Part shown: piece by piece, positions 18,637 through 28,051 of the stretch
Numbering within the stretch: position 1 is the stretch's first letter
How the letters are laid out: the number at the start of each line of letters is the position of its first letter
Assembly: GCF_014773485.1 (NCBI RefSeq)
Contig: NZ_JACXBP010000005.1
Span: 310,001-374,000, forward strand
Source: Erwinia aphidicola
GTDB lineage: Bacteria; Pseudomonadota; Gammaproteobacteria; Enterobacterales; Enterobacteriaceae
DNA: 64,000 nucleotides
Direction of reading: 5' to 3'
Translations under genes and position numbers: made by a program
The notes under the pieces: generated by a model
What the model was told of the DNA's origin: nothing
Databases searched by the model: none
What the model saw: the letters and a program-made list of their open reading frames with translations, nothing else

Positions 18637-18761
18637 CAGAGTGCCGCCCACCAGGTGAGCGCCGCCAGCGCGCCGACCAGGTGTAAGGTCAGCACCATAC
18701 GCAGCCATGCCGGGCAGCTGAGCAAGGTGCCGATGCGAATAAAAGCCGGAGAGGTGTTCAT
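18636..18761 (-). CDS. 41-residue putative membrane peptide leading the zinc ABC operon
   Basis: A short ORF starting MNTSPAFIRIGTLLSCPAWL and ending in one hydrophobic helix (about residues 22-41, with a TWWAA end). Its TGA stop overlaps the ATPase ATG (TGATG). It begins 17 nt downstream of the predicted Zur box, so it would be the first gene of the mRNA. The ribosome binding site is weak (AAGTGG). It may be a real single-pass membrane peptide or a leader that couples translation to the ATPase. Not recognised from any named family. Confidence 0.55.
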   Translation of the reverse strand: MNTSPAFIRIGTLLSCPAWLRMVLTLHLVGALAALTWWAAL

Positions 18762-18777
18762 TAAAAAGCCACTTAAA

Positions 18778-18792
18778 TGTTATAACATAACA
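18778..18792 (-). promoter_or_regulatory. Predicted Zur box before the zinc ABC operon
   Basis: An imperfect palindrome, TGTTATAACATAACA, related to the Zur box at 15677-15691. It lies just upstream of the 41-codon ORF and 142 nt before the ATPase start. One half deviates from the consensus, so the call is less secure than for the first box. Confidence 0.65.
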
Positions 18793-19048
18793 ATAAAGTA
18801 GCGTGGATGGAGGCAGGACGGATATCATTAAAATGTATCTAATTATTACGTTGGAGCCGGATGGCTGAAGCGTTTTTTATATAAAAAAAACTCAACATGG
18901 TGATGGTTTTATGCGGAAGCATGCCGGTGCGAGTAAAATAATTAACTGTTAAATCATCAATATAGGCTACACTAAATTTATAACCTGGCTTATCCACTCG
19001 GCTACAGCAATTAAGCTGATAAGCAAAATTTAACTCTGAGAGGGAAAA

Positions 19049-19402
19049 ATGCGCAAAACTTTACCATTAAAATATCGTCAAACTAACATTGAACCACTAG
19101 AATTAATGCATGAGATCGAACAGATAATTCCCAAAATAGAAGATGACCTGATTGGTTCATTGGAATGGTATTCACAAAATGCGCGATATGTTCCCGAAAG
19201 TCTGAAAATTATTTCCCTGGAATATTTGCAACAATCACGTTATAAAATGAACTACAGCTTCCGCTGGAACGTATTCAATGCCTGTCTGGATATTGATGCG
19301 AGTGAAACAACCCATCAGTCGGTCAATTTTACCCTTACTCCTGATGCGCTGGTGTTTGATTTCATTGATAACGATCGCCACAACATGTCCGATGAATTGT
19401 AA
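19049..19402 (+). CDS. Hypothetical protein, 117 residues
   Basis: Not recognised. It begins MRKTLPLKYRQTNIEPLELM and ends NDRHNMSDEL, is soluble and acidic overall, with an aromatic-rich middle (RYKMNYSFRWNVFNAC). A good ribosome binding site (GAGAGGG) lies before the ATG. The DNA is more AT-rich than the neighbours, like tomB-hha just downstream (143 nt away). It has no counterpart in the E. coli tomB region. It could belong with the biofilm/Hha functions, but that is only a guess from position. Confidence 0.65.
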   Translation: MRKTLPLKYRQTNIEPLELMHEIEQIIPKIEDDLIGSLEWYSQNARYVPESLKIISLEYLQQSRYKMNYSFRWNVFNACLDIDASETTHQSVNFTLTPDALVFDFIDNDRHNMSDEL

Positions 19403-19545
19403 TATTTGGTCAGTCGAGCGGCAGGTTAATTTAAATAAGTTATATTTTGTTTAGATGTTACATAGCATAGTAATTATCACTTCCTGGCACCCATGTTTAA
19501 AGTGCGGTTTAATGGCCTGTTTCGCAAGCTTAGGAGGGGAAAAAG

Positions 19546-19926
19546 ATGGACGAATACTCACCGAGAAGGCATGATATTGCCCAGCTGAAATTTTTGTGTG
19601 AAAACCTGTACGATGAAAGCCTGGCTACGTTAGGCGACAGCCACCACGGCTGGGTTAACGATCCTACCTCTGCTGCCAATCTGCAGCTTAACGACCTGAT
19701 CGAGCATATTGCAGCATTCACCATGAATTACAAAATTAAGCACATCGAGGACAGCGATCTGATAAGTCAGATTGATGAATACCTGGATGACACCTTTATG
19801 CTGTTCAGCAATTACGGCATTAATGTTCAGGACTTACAACGCTGGCAGAAATCCGCCAAACGACTGTTCAACATTTTTGCAGAGGAATGTGCAACAAGCC
19901 TGACACAGGCCAGCCATTCGTTTTAG
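19546..19926 (+). CDS. tomB: TomB, Hha antidote and biofilm modulator
   Basis: 126 residues, very close to E. coli TomB (YbaJ). It begins [14 protein letters not shown] and contains [16 protein letters not shown] and [23 protein letters not shown]. TomB counters Hha toxicity, as an antitoxin-like partner that promotes Hha oxidation, and affects biofilm formation. The ribosome binding site GGAGGGG is strong. It is 28 nt upstream of hha, one operon, as in E. coli. Confidence 0.96.
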   Translation: MDEYSPRRHDIAQLKFLCENLYDESLATLGDSHHGWVNDPTSAANLQLNDLIEHIAAFTMNYKIKHIEDSDLISQIDEYLDDTFMLFSNYGINVQDLQRWQKSAKRLFNIFAEECATSLTQASHSF

Positions 19927-19954
19927 CAACCCATTACTCATTTACGGTTTAATA

Positions 19955-20173
19955 ATGACAGACAAACTTTTAACAAAAACTGATTATCTGATGCGCCTCA
20001 GACGCTGTCGTTCCATCGACACGCTTGAGCGCGTCATCGAAAAGAACAAGTACGAATTATCTGATGATGAACTGGCTGTATTCTATTCCGCTGCCGATCA
20101 TCGTCTGGCCGAACTGACAATGAATAAGCTTTATGACAAAGTGCCCGTTGCAGTATGGAAGTTTGTTCGCTAA
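19955..20173 (+). CDS. hha: Hha, H-NS co-regulator
   Basis: A 72-residue small helical protein that binds H-NS filaments and strengthens silencing of AT-rich genes. The sequence [19 protein letters not shown]... is almost the same as in E. coli. The C-terminus is [10 protein letters not shown]. It is co-transcribed after tomB. Confidence 0.97.
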   Translation: MTDKLLTKTDYLMRLRRCRSIDTLERVIEKNKYELSDDELAVFYSAADHRLAELTMNKLYDKVPVAVWKFVR

Positions 20174-20228
20174 CTAATGATGTGTGATTTGAAACGAATG
20201 AAGTCGTGAGGGCTGGTGAGGCAGAATT

Positions 20229-20342
20229 GGGTGGGGGCCCTGCCAGCTACATCCCGGCACACGCGTCATCTGTTACGGCTGCTTCCTTCCGGACCTGACC
20301 GAGTTCACAAATTAGCATTGCGGGAGAACCAACCGGGCCCCC
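20229..20342 (-). ncRNA. ffs: 4.5S RNA of the signal recognition particle
   Basis: 114 nt on the minus strand. It contains the conserved Ffh-binding domain GGTCAGGTCCGGAAGGAAGC and the closing helix GGGGGCCC / GGGCCCCC, with the GATGACGCGTGTGCC arm. It directs inner membrane proteins to SecYEG together with Ffh. It is located between hha and atl, as expected from E. coli. Confidence 0.97.
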
Positions 20343-20373
20343 ATTGAGTGCCCTGGGTAACCAGAGCGCAGGC

Positions 20374-20402
20374 ATTATCAATGATGCCCCCGGCAATTGC
20401 AA
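20374..20402 (-). promoter_or_regulatory. Promoter of ffs
   Basis: On the minus strand, -35 TTGCAA (20402-20397), a 17-nt spacer and -10 GATAAT (20379-20374). A start about 7 nt later leaves a leader of roughly 25 nt before the mature 4.5S RNA, matching the known 24-nt leader removed by RNase P in E. coli. Confidence 0.75.
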
Positions 20403-20465
20403 GCCGCCCCCTGGTGACCGTTGGTTTCTTGCACGATCTGCAGATTATTTCCTCGCTATAGGCTT

Positions 20466-20780
20466 ATGACCATCGAACAGGACAGTTTTCAACAGCGTAT
20501 TTATCAAATTGTTGCCGCGATCCCTTATGGCAGCGTCACCACCTATGGCGAAGTGGCCCGGCTGGCCGGTTCATCGCGCGCGGCGCGTCAGGTTGGCGGC
20601 GTGCTGAAGCGCCTGCCTGAAGGCAGCAAACTGCCGTGGCACCGGGTGATTAATCGTAAAGGTGAAATTTCGCTGACGGGTGACGATCTCAGCAGACAGC
20701 GTAAAGCACTGCAGGCGGAAGGGATTGAGGTATCGCGCGAGGGGAAAATCGACCTGGTGAAGTATCGCTGGCACTGGTAA
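20466..20780 (+). CDS. atl: Alkyltransferase-like protein Atl (YbaZ)
   Basis: 104 residues, homologous to the C-terminal domain of O6-methylguanine-DNA methyltransferase. The active-site motif PCHRV is PWHRV here, so the acceptor Cys is replaced by Trp and it cannot transfer the alkyl group. Such proteins bind O6-alkylguanine and flag it for nucleotide excision repair. The HTH segment TTYGEVARLAGSSRAARQVG is present. The ATG at 20466 was chosen over an upstream TTG because it gives the family N-terminus. Confidence 0.94.
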   Translation: MTIEQDSFQQRIYQIVAAIPYGSVTTYGEVARLAGSSRAARQVGGVLKRLPEGSKLPWHRVINRKGEISLTGDDLSRQRKALQAEGIEVSREGKIDLVKYRWHW

Positions 20781-20817
20781 TGCAATTTTCGGGCGCGGAT
20801 GCCGCGCCCGACAAACG

Positions 20818-21375
20818 TTACATCGACGTTGGCGCAGGAACGGCGCCTGATGGCGTTACCAGGGTAGGCGAAGTGGAAGGCACGGTTGCTGGTGCCCCAC
20901 TGGTGGTTGGCATCGCCATTTCAGGCACAGGCACCAGCGTCAGGTCCTGACGCGTTCCGCCCGTGGTGACCACCTGTTTCACCGTATCGGTGATAAACAT
21001 CAGTTTGCCATCCACGCTTACCGCCGCACTCAGCAGAATGCGTGCTTTTGGCTGGATATCCGCCGGGTTAAACGGCAGGGTAAACTGGAACGGCGCCTGC
21101 TTACCTTCCGTGCGCACCACGCGCTGCGCCAGCACTTTAGACGGTGCATCAGCCAGCGAAGCATCCGACAGCGTCACGGTCAGCACCGCATCCGGTGGCA
21201 GCGCCACTTTCTGACGGATCCACACGGTCCCGCTCACGTTCGGTTGCCTAATCACCCCCTGCTGACCTTCTACCTGCGATCCCAGCGTTGGGGTCGGCAC
21301 ATCTTTGCTTTTGTCAGCACACCCTGTAATTACCACAGCCAGAGCCGCGCCACTTAATACATGCCAGATTTTCAT
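20818..21375 (-). CDS. ybaY: YbaY-family lipoprotein
   Basis: 185 residues from the ATG at 21375. The lipobox VVITGC near residue 19 marks an exported lipoprotein, followed by a beta-rich YscW-type domain (SGTVWIRQKVALPPDAVLTVTLSD...) and a Pro/Thr/Ala-rich tail. The 13 extra N-terminal residues of the longer frame would spoil the signal peptide. It is convergent with atl and divergent from tesB. Molecular role unknown. Confidence 0.92.
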   Translation of the reverse strand: MKIWHVLSGAALAVVITGCADKSKDVPTPTLGSQVEGQQGVIRQPNVSGTVWIRQKVALPPDAVLTVTLSDASLADAPSKVLAQRVVRTEGKQAPFQFTLPFNPADIQPKARILLSAAVSVDGKLMFITDTVKQVVTTGGTRQDLTLVPVPEMAMPTTSGAPATVPSTSPTLVTPSGAVPAPTSM

Positions 21376-21602
21376 TGATAACTTCTCCTTCCAATGAATG
21401 ATTACGACAGCCAAATTACCGCGAATAGGCAGAGCTTTCCTGCCTGCGTAAGCTTAATTCTGGCACAACTTACTGATTTTTTCCTGGAAGCGCCGATTTT
21501 TGCGCATTTCCCCCTGACGCCACAGATTGCAAAAACAGTCATTGACGATAACTGGTCGGATTTCGCAAACTGAGGGCTGAAATATTACTGAGGATGCGTT
21601 TT

Positions 21603-22463
21603 ATGAGCCAGGCGCTGCAAAATTTACTGAATCTGCTGGATCTGGAAACCCTGGAAGAGGGGCTGTTTCGCGGGCAGAGTGAAGATCTGGGGCTACGCCA
21701 GGTATTTGGTGGCCAGGTGGTGGGCCAGGCGCTGTATGCCGCAAAACAGACGGTGCCACAGGAACGCATTATCCATTCGTTTCACAGCTACTTTCTGCGC
21801 CCGGGCGACAGCCAGAAAGCGATTATCTACGACGTGGAGAACCTGCGCGACGGCCAGAGCTTTAGCGCCCGCCGGGTAAAAGCCGTACAGAACGGTAAAC
21901 CGATCTTTTACATGACCGCCTCTTTCCAGGGCCCGGAAACCGGCTTCGAGCATCAGAAAACCATGCCGCAGGTTGTCGGCCCGGATTCTCTGCCTTCCGA
22001 GCGGGAGATTGCCCAGCAGCTGGCGCAGTATATTCCAGAAAAGGCGCGCGATAAGTTCCTCGCGGAGAAGCCTTTTGAAATCCGTCCGGTGGAGTTTCAT
22101 AACCCGTTAAAGGGCCATACCAGTAACCCGGTGCGCTATACCTGGCTGCGCGCGAACGGCATCATGCCGGCTGACAAGCGTATTCATCAGTATCTGCTCG
22201 GCTATGCTTCCGATTTCAACTTCCTGCCGGTTTCGCTACAGCCGCACGGTAAAGGCTTTCTGGAGCCGGGCATGCAGGTGGCGACGATTGACCACTCCAT
22301 GTGGTTCCACCGCCCTTTCGATCTCAATGACTGGTTACTTTACAGCGTGGAGAGTACCTCAGCCTCCAGCGCGCGTGGATTTGTGCGCGGTGAATTCTGG
22401 AACCAGCAGGGCGTCCTGGTTGCCTCAACGGTGCAGGAAGGGGTGATCCGTCAGCGTTCTTAA
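21603..22463 (+). CDS. tesB: Acyl-CoA thioesterase II
   Basis: 286 residues, the E. coli TesB length. It hydrolyses medium and long acyl-CoA in the cytosol. A double hot-dog fold is indicated by [13 protein letters not shown] in the first half and [19 protein letters not shown] in the second. The start MSQALQNLL matches E. coli; an ATG three codons upstream was not used. Confidence 0.96.
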   Translation: MSQALQNLLNLLDLETLEEGLFRGQSEDLGLRQVFGGQVVGQALYAAKQTVPQERIIHSFHSYFLRPGDSQKAIIYDVENLRDGQSFSARRVKAVQNGKPIFYMTASFQGPETGFEHQKTMPQVVGPDSLPSEREIAQQLAQYIPEKARDKFLAEKPFEIRPVEFHNPLKGHTSNPVRYTWLRANGIMPADKRIHQYLLGYASDFNFLPVSLQPHGKGFLEPGMQVATIDHSMWFHRPFDLNDWLLYSVESTSASSARGFVRGEFWNQQGVLVASTVQEGVIRQRS

Positions 22464-22477
22464 TCATCAGCCATAAA

Positions 22478-22503
22478 AAAGCGGGCCTGAAATGGCCCGC
22501 TTT
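22478..22503. terminator. Bidirectional terminator between tesB and amtB
   Basis: Stem GCGGGCC / GGCCCGC with flanking A and T runs on both sides, placed between convergent genes. Confidence 0.85.
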
Positions 22504-22550
22504 GTCATTGTTTTTAGCGCACTACTTTTCTTATCAGTGTCAGCTTCAGC

Positions 22551-23837
22551 TTAGTTGTTGTAAGCATTCTCGCCGTGGCTGTTGACGTCCAGACCTTCAC
22601 GCTCCTGATCTTCCGGTACACGCAGGCCAACAATCATATCCGCCACTTTAAATCCGATGAAGGCAACAACAGCAGTCCAGACAATGGTCAGGCCGACGCT
22701 GAACAGCTGTACCCAGACCTGATGGCCCATGGTTACGCCCTCTGCATAACCCACGCCACCCAGTGAAGAGGAGGCAAAGATGCCGGTCATAATGCAGCCA
22801 ACGATGCCGCACACGCCGTGCACGCCGAATACGTCACAAGGGTCATCAACGCGCAGCCATTTTTTCAGTGACGTCACGCCCCACAGGCCTGCAAGCCCAC
22901 CGACAAGGCCGATGATCAGCGCACCACCCACCCCCACGTAACCGCAGGCTGGGGTAATAGCGACCAGACCGGCAATCACACCTGAGCTCACGCCCAGCAG
23001 AGAAGGTTTGCCGCGCAGCGCCCACTCACCGAAGGTCCAGGTCAGCATTGCCCCCGCCGTGGCGATCACGGTGTTGAGGAAGGCCAGACCGGCGATTTCG
23101 TTAGCCGCACTGGCAGAGCCGGCGTTGAAGCCGAACCAGCCGAAGTACAGGATCGCAGTACCGGTAAATACCATCGGCAGGTTGTGCGGTTTGAACGATT
23201 CTTTACCGAAACCGGCACGTTTACCCACCAGGTAAGCCCCCACCAGGCCAGCAACGGCGGCGTTGATATGGACAACGGTACCGCCCGCGAAGTCCAGCGC
23301 GCCATCCTGAGCCAGGAAACCGCCCGCCCACACCATATGTGCGATAGGCAGGTAGGCAAAGGTCAGCCAGATAACCACGAAGATCAGCACCGCAGAGAAG
23401 CGGATACGTTCAGCAATAGCGCCGACGATCAGACCCACGGTGATACAGGCGAAGGAGGCCTGGAACGCGACGTGGATATATTGATAGAAAGAGCCCATCA
23501 GCGCGGTCGGGGCGATATTTTTCAGCATCGCCCAGTTAAAGCTACCAAAGAAGGCGTTACCTTCGCTGAAGGCCAGCGAGTAACCGTAAACCATCCACAG
23601 TACGCATACCATCGCGAAGGTCATCGCCACCTGGGTCAGCATTGACAGCACGTTCTTGGCGCGGATCAGGCCGCCGTAGAACAGCGCAATACCCGGGATC
23701 GTCATAAACAGCACCAGCGCGGTGCAGATCATCATAAAAGCGTTATCGGCTTTATCAGCTACCGCAGGCGCGGCTGCCATGGCCAGCGACGGTAAAAGAG
23801 TCACGCCGGCGAGGCCAAACTTAGCGAGTTTTTTCAT
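22551..23837 (-). CDS. amtB: Ammonium transporter AmtB
   Basis: 428 residues, the E. coli length, with a cleaved signal peptide (about 1-22) and 11 transmembrane helices. The twin pore histidines lie in IAHMVWAGG and in GVHGVCG. The start MKKLAKFGLAG was chosen because the longer frame (to 23954) runs into the glnK end. It lies 34 nt after glnK in the nitrogen-regulated glnK-amtB operon; the GlnK T-loop blocks the AmtB pore when nitrogen is plentiful. Confidence 0.97.
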   Translation of the reverse strand: MKKLAKFGLAGVTLLPSLAMAAAPAVADKADNAFMMICTALVLFMTIPGIALFYGGLIRAKNVLSMLTQVAMTFAMVCVLWMVYGYSLAFSEGNAFFGSFNWAMLKNIAPTALMGSFYQYIHVAFQASFACITVGLIVGAIAERIRFSAVLIFVVIWLTFAYLPIAHMVWAGGFLAQDGALDFAGGTVVHINAAVAGLVGAYLVGKRAGFGKESFKPHNLPMVFTGTAILYFGWFGFNAGSASAANEIAGLAFLNTVIATAGAMLTWTFGEWALRGKPSLLGVSSGVIAGLVAITPACGYVGVGGALIIGLVGGLAGLWGVTSLKKWLRVDDPCDVFGVHGVCGIVGCIMTGIFASSSLGGVGYAEGVTMGHQVWVQLFSVGLTIVWTAVVAFIGFKVADMIVGLRVPEDQEREGLDVNSHGENAYNN

Positions 23838-23871
23838 TTTATCCCATCCCATCACAATTCTTAGCCCCGAA

Positions 23872-24210
23872 TTACAGTGCTGCTTCGTCAGTTTCACCGG
23901 TGCGAATACGGATGACACGCTGCAATTCTGCAACGAAGATCTTCCCGTCACCAATTTTGCCGGTATAAGCGGCTTTGCTAATCACATCAACCACTTCATC
24001 CAGCTGGTCATCTGCAATCGCAATATCGATTTTTACTTTTGGCAGGAAGTTCACGCTGTATTCAGCACCGCGATACAATTCTGCATGCCCTTTCTGGCGG
24101 CCAAAGCCTTTGACTTCAGTCACAGTCAGGCCCTGAATACCGATAGACGACAGCGCTTCACGCACGTCTTCCAGTTTGAACGGTTTGATTACCACGGTAA
24201 CCAGCTTCAT
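23872..24210 (-). CDS. glnK: PII nitrogen regulator GlnK
   Basis: 112 residues beginning MKLVTVVIKPFKLEDVREAL. The T-loop contains GRAEY-type sequence with the uridylylation site Tyr51 (YRGAEYSVNF), and the ATP/2-oxoglutarate B-loop TGKIGDGKIFV is intact. It controls AmtB by direct binding and is modified by GlnD. A perfect sigma-54 promoter lies 53 nt upstream. Confidence 0.97.
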   Translation of the reverse strand: MKLVTVVIKPFKLEDVREALSSIGIQGLTVTEVKGFGRQKGHAELYRGAEYSVNFLPKVKIDIAIADDQLDEVVDVISKAAYTGKIGDGKIFVAELQRVIRIRTGETDEAAL

Positions 24211-24262
24211 ACGATCCCCTCCAGGTATAAAAACGGTTGTTTTGCCGACACGAAATCTATTA

Positions 24263-24278
24263 AGCAAACGCTGTGCCA
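24263..24278 (-). promoter_or_regulatory. Sigma-54 promoter of glnK-amtB
   Basis: TGGCAC-N5-TTGCT on the minus strand, a full match to the sigma-54 consensus (GG at -24, GC at -12). NtrC-dependent expression under nitrogen limitation is expected. Confidence 0.9.
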
Positions 24279-24378
24279 TAGTTCAAAAATCTGAATTTTT
24301 CAGACGATTAGTCAGTGCTGGTCTGAGTCGCGACTGGGAGGAAGATCGCCGTGAAAATCACAGTACGGGATTGAGCAC

Positions 24379-24405
24379 AAAAAAAACGCACCATTACGGT
24401 GCGTT
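24379..24405 (-). terminator. mdlAB terminator
   Basis: An 8-bp stem (AACGCACC / GGTGCGTT, 5-nt loop) followed on the minus strand by an eight-T run. It lies downstream of mdlB. The GCACC-N5-GGTGC core also resembles an NtrC enhancer site upstream of glnK. Confidence 0.82.
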
Positions 24406-24479
24406 GTGCGTTAGTGCAGTGCATTTGAGGGAATGCAGGCCGTTATTCGCCTGCATTTGGTGCAGCGCAGCGGCGCAGA

Positions 24480-26243
24480 TTACTGATTTTCCGCCGCAGC
24501 CAGCTCTTCACCTGCCAGCTGTAGCTGGTACATTTGCCAGTAGCGCCCGCGTGCGGCCAGCAGTTGCTGATGGCTGCCGCGCTCGACTGCCTGCCCACGG
24601 TGCAACACTAAAATGGTATCGGCTTCGGTAATGGTTGAGAGGCGGTGCGCAATCACCACCAGCGTGGTACGTTCGCGCACGGCGCGCAGCGCCTTCTGAA
24701 TCGCCTGCTCGGTACCGGAGTCGATGTTCGCAGTGGCCTCATCCAGAATCAGGATCTGCGGCGTGGCAACCAGCACGCGCGCCATCGCCAGCAGCTGCTT
24801 CTGACCGACGGAGAGGTTATTACCCTGCTCCCCCAGCCGGGTATAAATGCCATCGCTCATTTCACGCGCCAGCCCGGCCAGCTGCACCGTTTCCAGCGCC
24901 TGCCACACCGCATCCTCACTGACATCCCTTCCTAAGGTGACGTTGGCAAAGAAGGTATCGGCCAGCACCACCGGATCCTGCTGTACCATCGCCACGCTGT
25001 CGCGCAGGGCGGCATGGCTGAGCGTCGGTAGCGAGCGTCCGTCCAGCAGGATCTCCCCCTTGCTCAGCGGGTAATAGCCCATCAGCAGGTTCGCCAGCGT
25101 GCTTTTGCCGCTGCCGGTGTGCCCGACCAGGGCAACAAAATTACGCGATGGCACCGAGAGATTGATATCGCTCAGCACCGGGCGCCCTTCACGATAGGCA
25201 AAGGTCAGGTCACGGATCTCAATACTGCCGCTTTGCAGCGGCTGAACATCCTCACCATAGGGCTGGCGCGGTGCATCCATCAGTTCGAAAATCCGCTCGC
25301 CGGCCACCACCGCCTGCTGCAGCATCGACTGCTGAGTGGTGAGTTCGATCAGCGGTTCATTTAAGCGCCCGAGGTAGTTGATAAAGGCGTAGAGCACGCC
25401 GACCTCGATAGAACCGACCGAGGAAAAGCCAAACAGCAGCATCAGCCCACAGAGGATCAGCGCGGAAAACAGGCTGAGCAGCGGCCGCAGCAGGAAGCCG
25501 TCGAGCCGCAGGGTCTGCATGCGCGCCAGATAGTGCGAATGGCTGGAATCCCGCATGCGTTCGCCAAAGCGTGCCTGCTGACGGAACTGCTGGATCACGC
25601 TCATGCCGTTGATCACTTCGTTGAAGCCGTTATTAATCTCCGCCAGATAACTGCGCACCCGGCGTACAATCGGCGTGCTGTAACGCTGGTAGATCAGCAT
25701 GACAACAATCACCGCCGGGAAGATTGCAATCGCAATCAGCGCCATGCGCCAGTCGAGGCTAAACATCGCCACCAGCATGGCACCCACCAGCGCCGCACTG
25801 CGCAGCACGGTCGCCACCACGGTGACGTAGAGGTCACGCACCACTTCGGTGTCATTGGTGACGCGTGAAATAATCTGGCCTACCGGCTGGGTATCGAAGG
25901 CGCTCAGCGGCTGACGCAGCGCCGCATCCATCACGTCGGTGCGCAGGCGCTGGACAACGCCCACGGCGGCCTGGTTGAACAGCAGCGCCTGCCAATAGTG
26001 CAGTCCGGCGGCCAGCAGTTGCAGCAGCAGAAAACTGACCACCAGCCCGACAGCGATCCCGACCGGCATATGATGTTTTGCCACCATATTGTCGATGAAA
26101 TAGCTGACCAGCACCGGTCCGAGCACTTCTGCCGCTGCCGCAATCCACAGCATCACTACGGCCATGCCGAGGGATTTGCGCCACGGGCTGCCGTAGGAGA
26201 GCAGCCGTTTAATTGTCGGCCACTGATGGGTTACTCTAGCCAT
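24480..26243 (-). CDS. mdlB: Heterodimeric ABC exporter half MdlB
   Basis: 587 residues from the ATG at 26243. Six N-terminal transmembrane helices precede an ATPase domain with Walker [11 protein letters not shown], signature LSVGQKQ and Walker [10 protein letters not shown] with its catalytic Glu. The start overlaps the end of mdlA by 8 nt. It is thought to form an exporter with MdlA; the substrate is not known. The 34 extra residues of the longer frame overlap mdlA and look spurious. Confidence 0.95.
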   Translation of the reverse strand: MARVTHQWPTIKRLLSYGSPWRKSLGMAVVMLWIAAAAEVLGPVLVSYFIDNMVAKHHMPVGIAVGLVVSFLLLQLLAAGLHYWQALLFNQAAVGVVQRLRTDVMDAALRQPLSAFDTQPVGQIISRVTNDTEVVRDLYVTVVATVLRSAALVGAMLVAMFSLDWRMALIAIAIFPAVIVVMLIYQRYSTPIVRRVRSYLAEINNGFNEVINGMSVIQQFRQQARFGERMRDSSHSHYLARMQTLRLDGFLLRPLLSLFSALILCGLMLLFGFSSVGSIEVGVLYAFINYLGRLNEPLIELTTQQSMLQQAVVAGERIFELMDAPRQPYGEDVQPLQSGSIEIRDLTFAYREGRPVLSDINLSVPSRNFVALVGHTGSGKSTLANLLMGYYPLSKGEILLDGRSLPTLSHAALRDSVAMVQQDPVVLADTFFANVTLGRDVSEDAVWQALETVQLAGLAREMSDGIYTRLGEQGNNLSVGQKQLLAMARVLVATPQILILDEATANIDSGTEQAIQKALRAVRERTTLVVIAHRLSTITEADTILVLHRGQAVERGSHQQLLAARGRYWQMYQLQLAGEELAAAENQ

Positions 26244-28005
26244 GCGGCACTCCCTGTTCGATCTCGTCGTCATCCAGCGCCGCTTCCAGCTGCTGATAGC
26301 GGTACATATCGCGATACCAGCCCGGGCTGCTGGCGAGCTGTTCATGATTGCCGCGCTGAGCCACTACGCCGTGCTGCAGCACCAGGATTTCACTGGCCTC
26401 AGTCAGCGCAGACAGACGATGAGCACTAATGATCACCGTGCGCCCTTCTCCCCAGCGCCGCAAGTTATGCAGAATTTGATGTTCAGTACGGCCATCGACC
26501 GCTGACAGGGCATCATCCAGAATCAGGATCTCAGCATTCATCAGCAGCGCCCGGGCGATGGAGATACGCTGTTTTTGCCCGCCGGAGAGCATCACGCCAC
26601 GCTCACCGACTTCGGTTTCATAACCTTCCGGAAGGCGCAGAATATCGTCATGGACAAACGCCAGCTGTGCAGCCTGTTCAATCTCGCTCTGTGTCGCACC
26701 CGGGCGGCCAAGGGCAATATTGTTGGCGACGCTGTCGGAAAACAGGAAAGGCGTCTGGCTGACTACCGCCAGACGGCTGCGCCAGCTGTCCAGCCGCAGC
26801 TGCGGCAGCGGGATAGCGTGGTAGCGAATATCCCCCTGATCGATATCAAAGTGGCGCTGTACCAGACTCAGCAACGTGCTTTTTCCCGAGCCGGTCGGGC
26901 CACATAATCCGAGCATCTGCCCCGGTTTGATATTGACGTTGAGGTTGCGAAGCGAAGGCTGCTGCGCCCCCGGATAGCAAAACTCGCGCACCGCGATTTG
27001 CAGCAGGCCCCGCCCTTCCGGCACCTGCTTGCTGCCGTCGGTGACCGCGGGCGCTTCCGCCAGCAGCGACTGAATGCGGCTCCAGGCCGCGCTACCGCGC
27101 TCGACGATATTAAACATCCACGCCAGTGCCAGCATGGGCCAGATCATCAGCCCAAGGTACATAACAAAACTGGTCAGCTGGCCGAGGGTCAGCGTGCCGT
27201 GCCACACCATCCAGCTACCCCCGCCGATCGCCAGCAGATTAGAGAGCCCGATGGCGATATAGATGGTTGGGTCAAAACGCGCATCAACGCGCGCCACGCG
27301 CAGGTTTTTCTCGCCGGTGTCTTTGGCGATAGCAGCAAACTGCCCGGACTGGTGATCTTCCAGACCAAAAGCTTTGATCATGCGAATGCTGGTCAGGCTC
27401 TCCTGCGTCTGATCGTTGAGCGAGGAGAACGCCGCCTGCGCCAGTTTGAAGCGCTGATGGAGTTGGTCGCCATAGCGCTTGATCACCAGCGCCATCACCG
27501 GCATCGGCAGCAGTGCCAGCAGCGTCAGCTGCCAGCTGATCTGAGTACTCATGACGATCAGCACCGCCAGCCCCATCACCAGCGAATCGACCAGCGTCAG
27601 CACGCCTTCACCCGCCGCAAATACCACGCGGTCCACATCGTTGGTGGCGCGGGCAATCAGGTCACCGGTGCGGTGGCGCAGGTAAAAGCCGGGATGCTGG
27701 CGGCTGAGCTGGCGGTAGAAATCTTCGCGCAGCTCCACGGCCAGCTGGTAAGAGGCACCAAACAGCAGCACGCGCCAGACATAGCGCAGCAAATAGACCA
27801 CCACGGCGGTGAGCAGCATCGCCCCCACCCACAGCAGGAGCTGAGCGCTGCTCATACCGTCACGGCTGACGCCATCAACGATTTTTCCCACCACGTGCGG
27901 CGGCAGCAGTTGCAGTAAGGCAATCACGATCAGCAGCAGAACCGCGCCGAGATAGCGGCGCCATTCGCGCAGAAAATACCAGCTTAATTGGCTAAAAAGT
28001 CGCAC
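26236..28005 (-). CDS. mdlA: Heterodimeric ABC exporter half MdlA
   Basis: 589 residues from a GTG start at 28005, which has an AGGAT ribosome binding site and gives the E. coli-like N-terminus (M)[10 protein letters not shown]. An ATG at 28062 is possible but overlaps decR. Walker A is GPTGSGKST and the signature LSGGQKQ, but Walker B reads ILILDDALS. The catalytic Glu is therefore Asp, the usual sign of the degenerate site in heterodimeric exporters, with MdlB supplying the active one. Confidence 0.93.
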   Translation of the reverse strand: MRLFSQLSWYFLREWRRYLGAVLLLIVIALLQLLPPHVVGKIVDGVSRDGMSSAQLLLWVGAMLLTAVVVYLLRYVWRVLLFGASYQLAVELREDFYRQLSRQHPGFYLRHRTGDLIARATNDVDRVVFAAGEGVLTLVDSLVMGLAVLIVMSTQISWQLTLLALLPMPVMALVIKRYGDQLHQRFKLAQAAFSSLNDQTQESLTSIRMIKAFGLEDHQSGQFAAIAKDTGEKNLRVARVDARFDPTIYIAIGLSNLLAIGGGSWMVWHGTLTLGQLTSFVMYLGLMIWPMLALAWMFNIVERGSAAWSRIQSLLAEAPAVTDGSKQVPEGRGLLQIAVREFCYPGAQQPSLRNLNVNIKPGQMLGLCGPTGSGKSTLLSLVQRHFDIDQGDIRYHAIPLPQLRLDSWRSRLAVVSQTPFLFSDSVANNIALGRPGATQSEIEQAAQLAFVHDDILRLPEGYETEVGERGVMLSGGQKQRISIARALLMNAEILILDDALSAVDGRTEHQILHNLRRWGEGRTVIISAHRLSALTEASEILVLQHGVVAQRGNHEQLASSPGWYRDMYRYQQLEAALDDDEIEQGVPHG

Positions 28006-28051
28006 AAAAACATCCTGATCATCGATCGAAGAGAGAGAGCGGTCAGCCTCA

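Noticed and set aside
18637-18828. N-terminal extension of the zinc ABC ATPase to 18828
   Set aside because: The 64 extra residues do not look like an ABC domain, cross the predicted Zur box and overlap the 41-codon ORF.
20421-20465. TTG start extending atl by 15 codons
   Set aside because: The extension is not similar to the family, and the ATG at 20466 gives the expected N-terminus.
23838-23954. N-terminal extension of amtB
   Set aside because: It runs into the glnK coding end and would bury the AmtB signal peptide.
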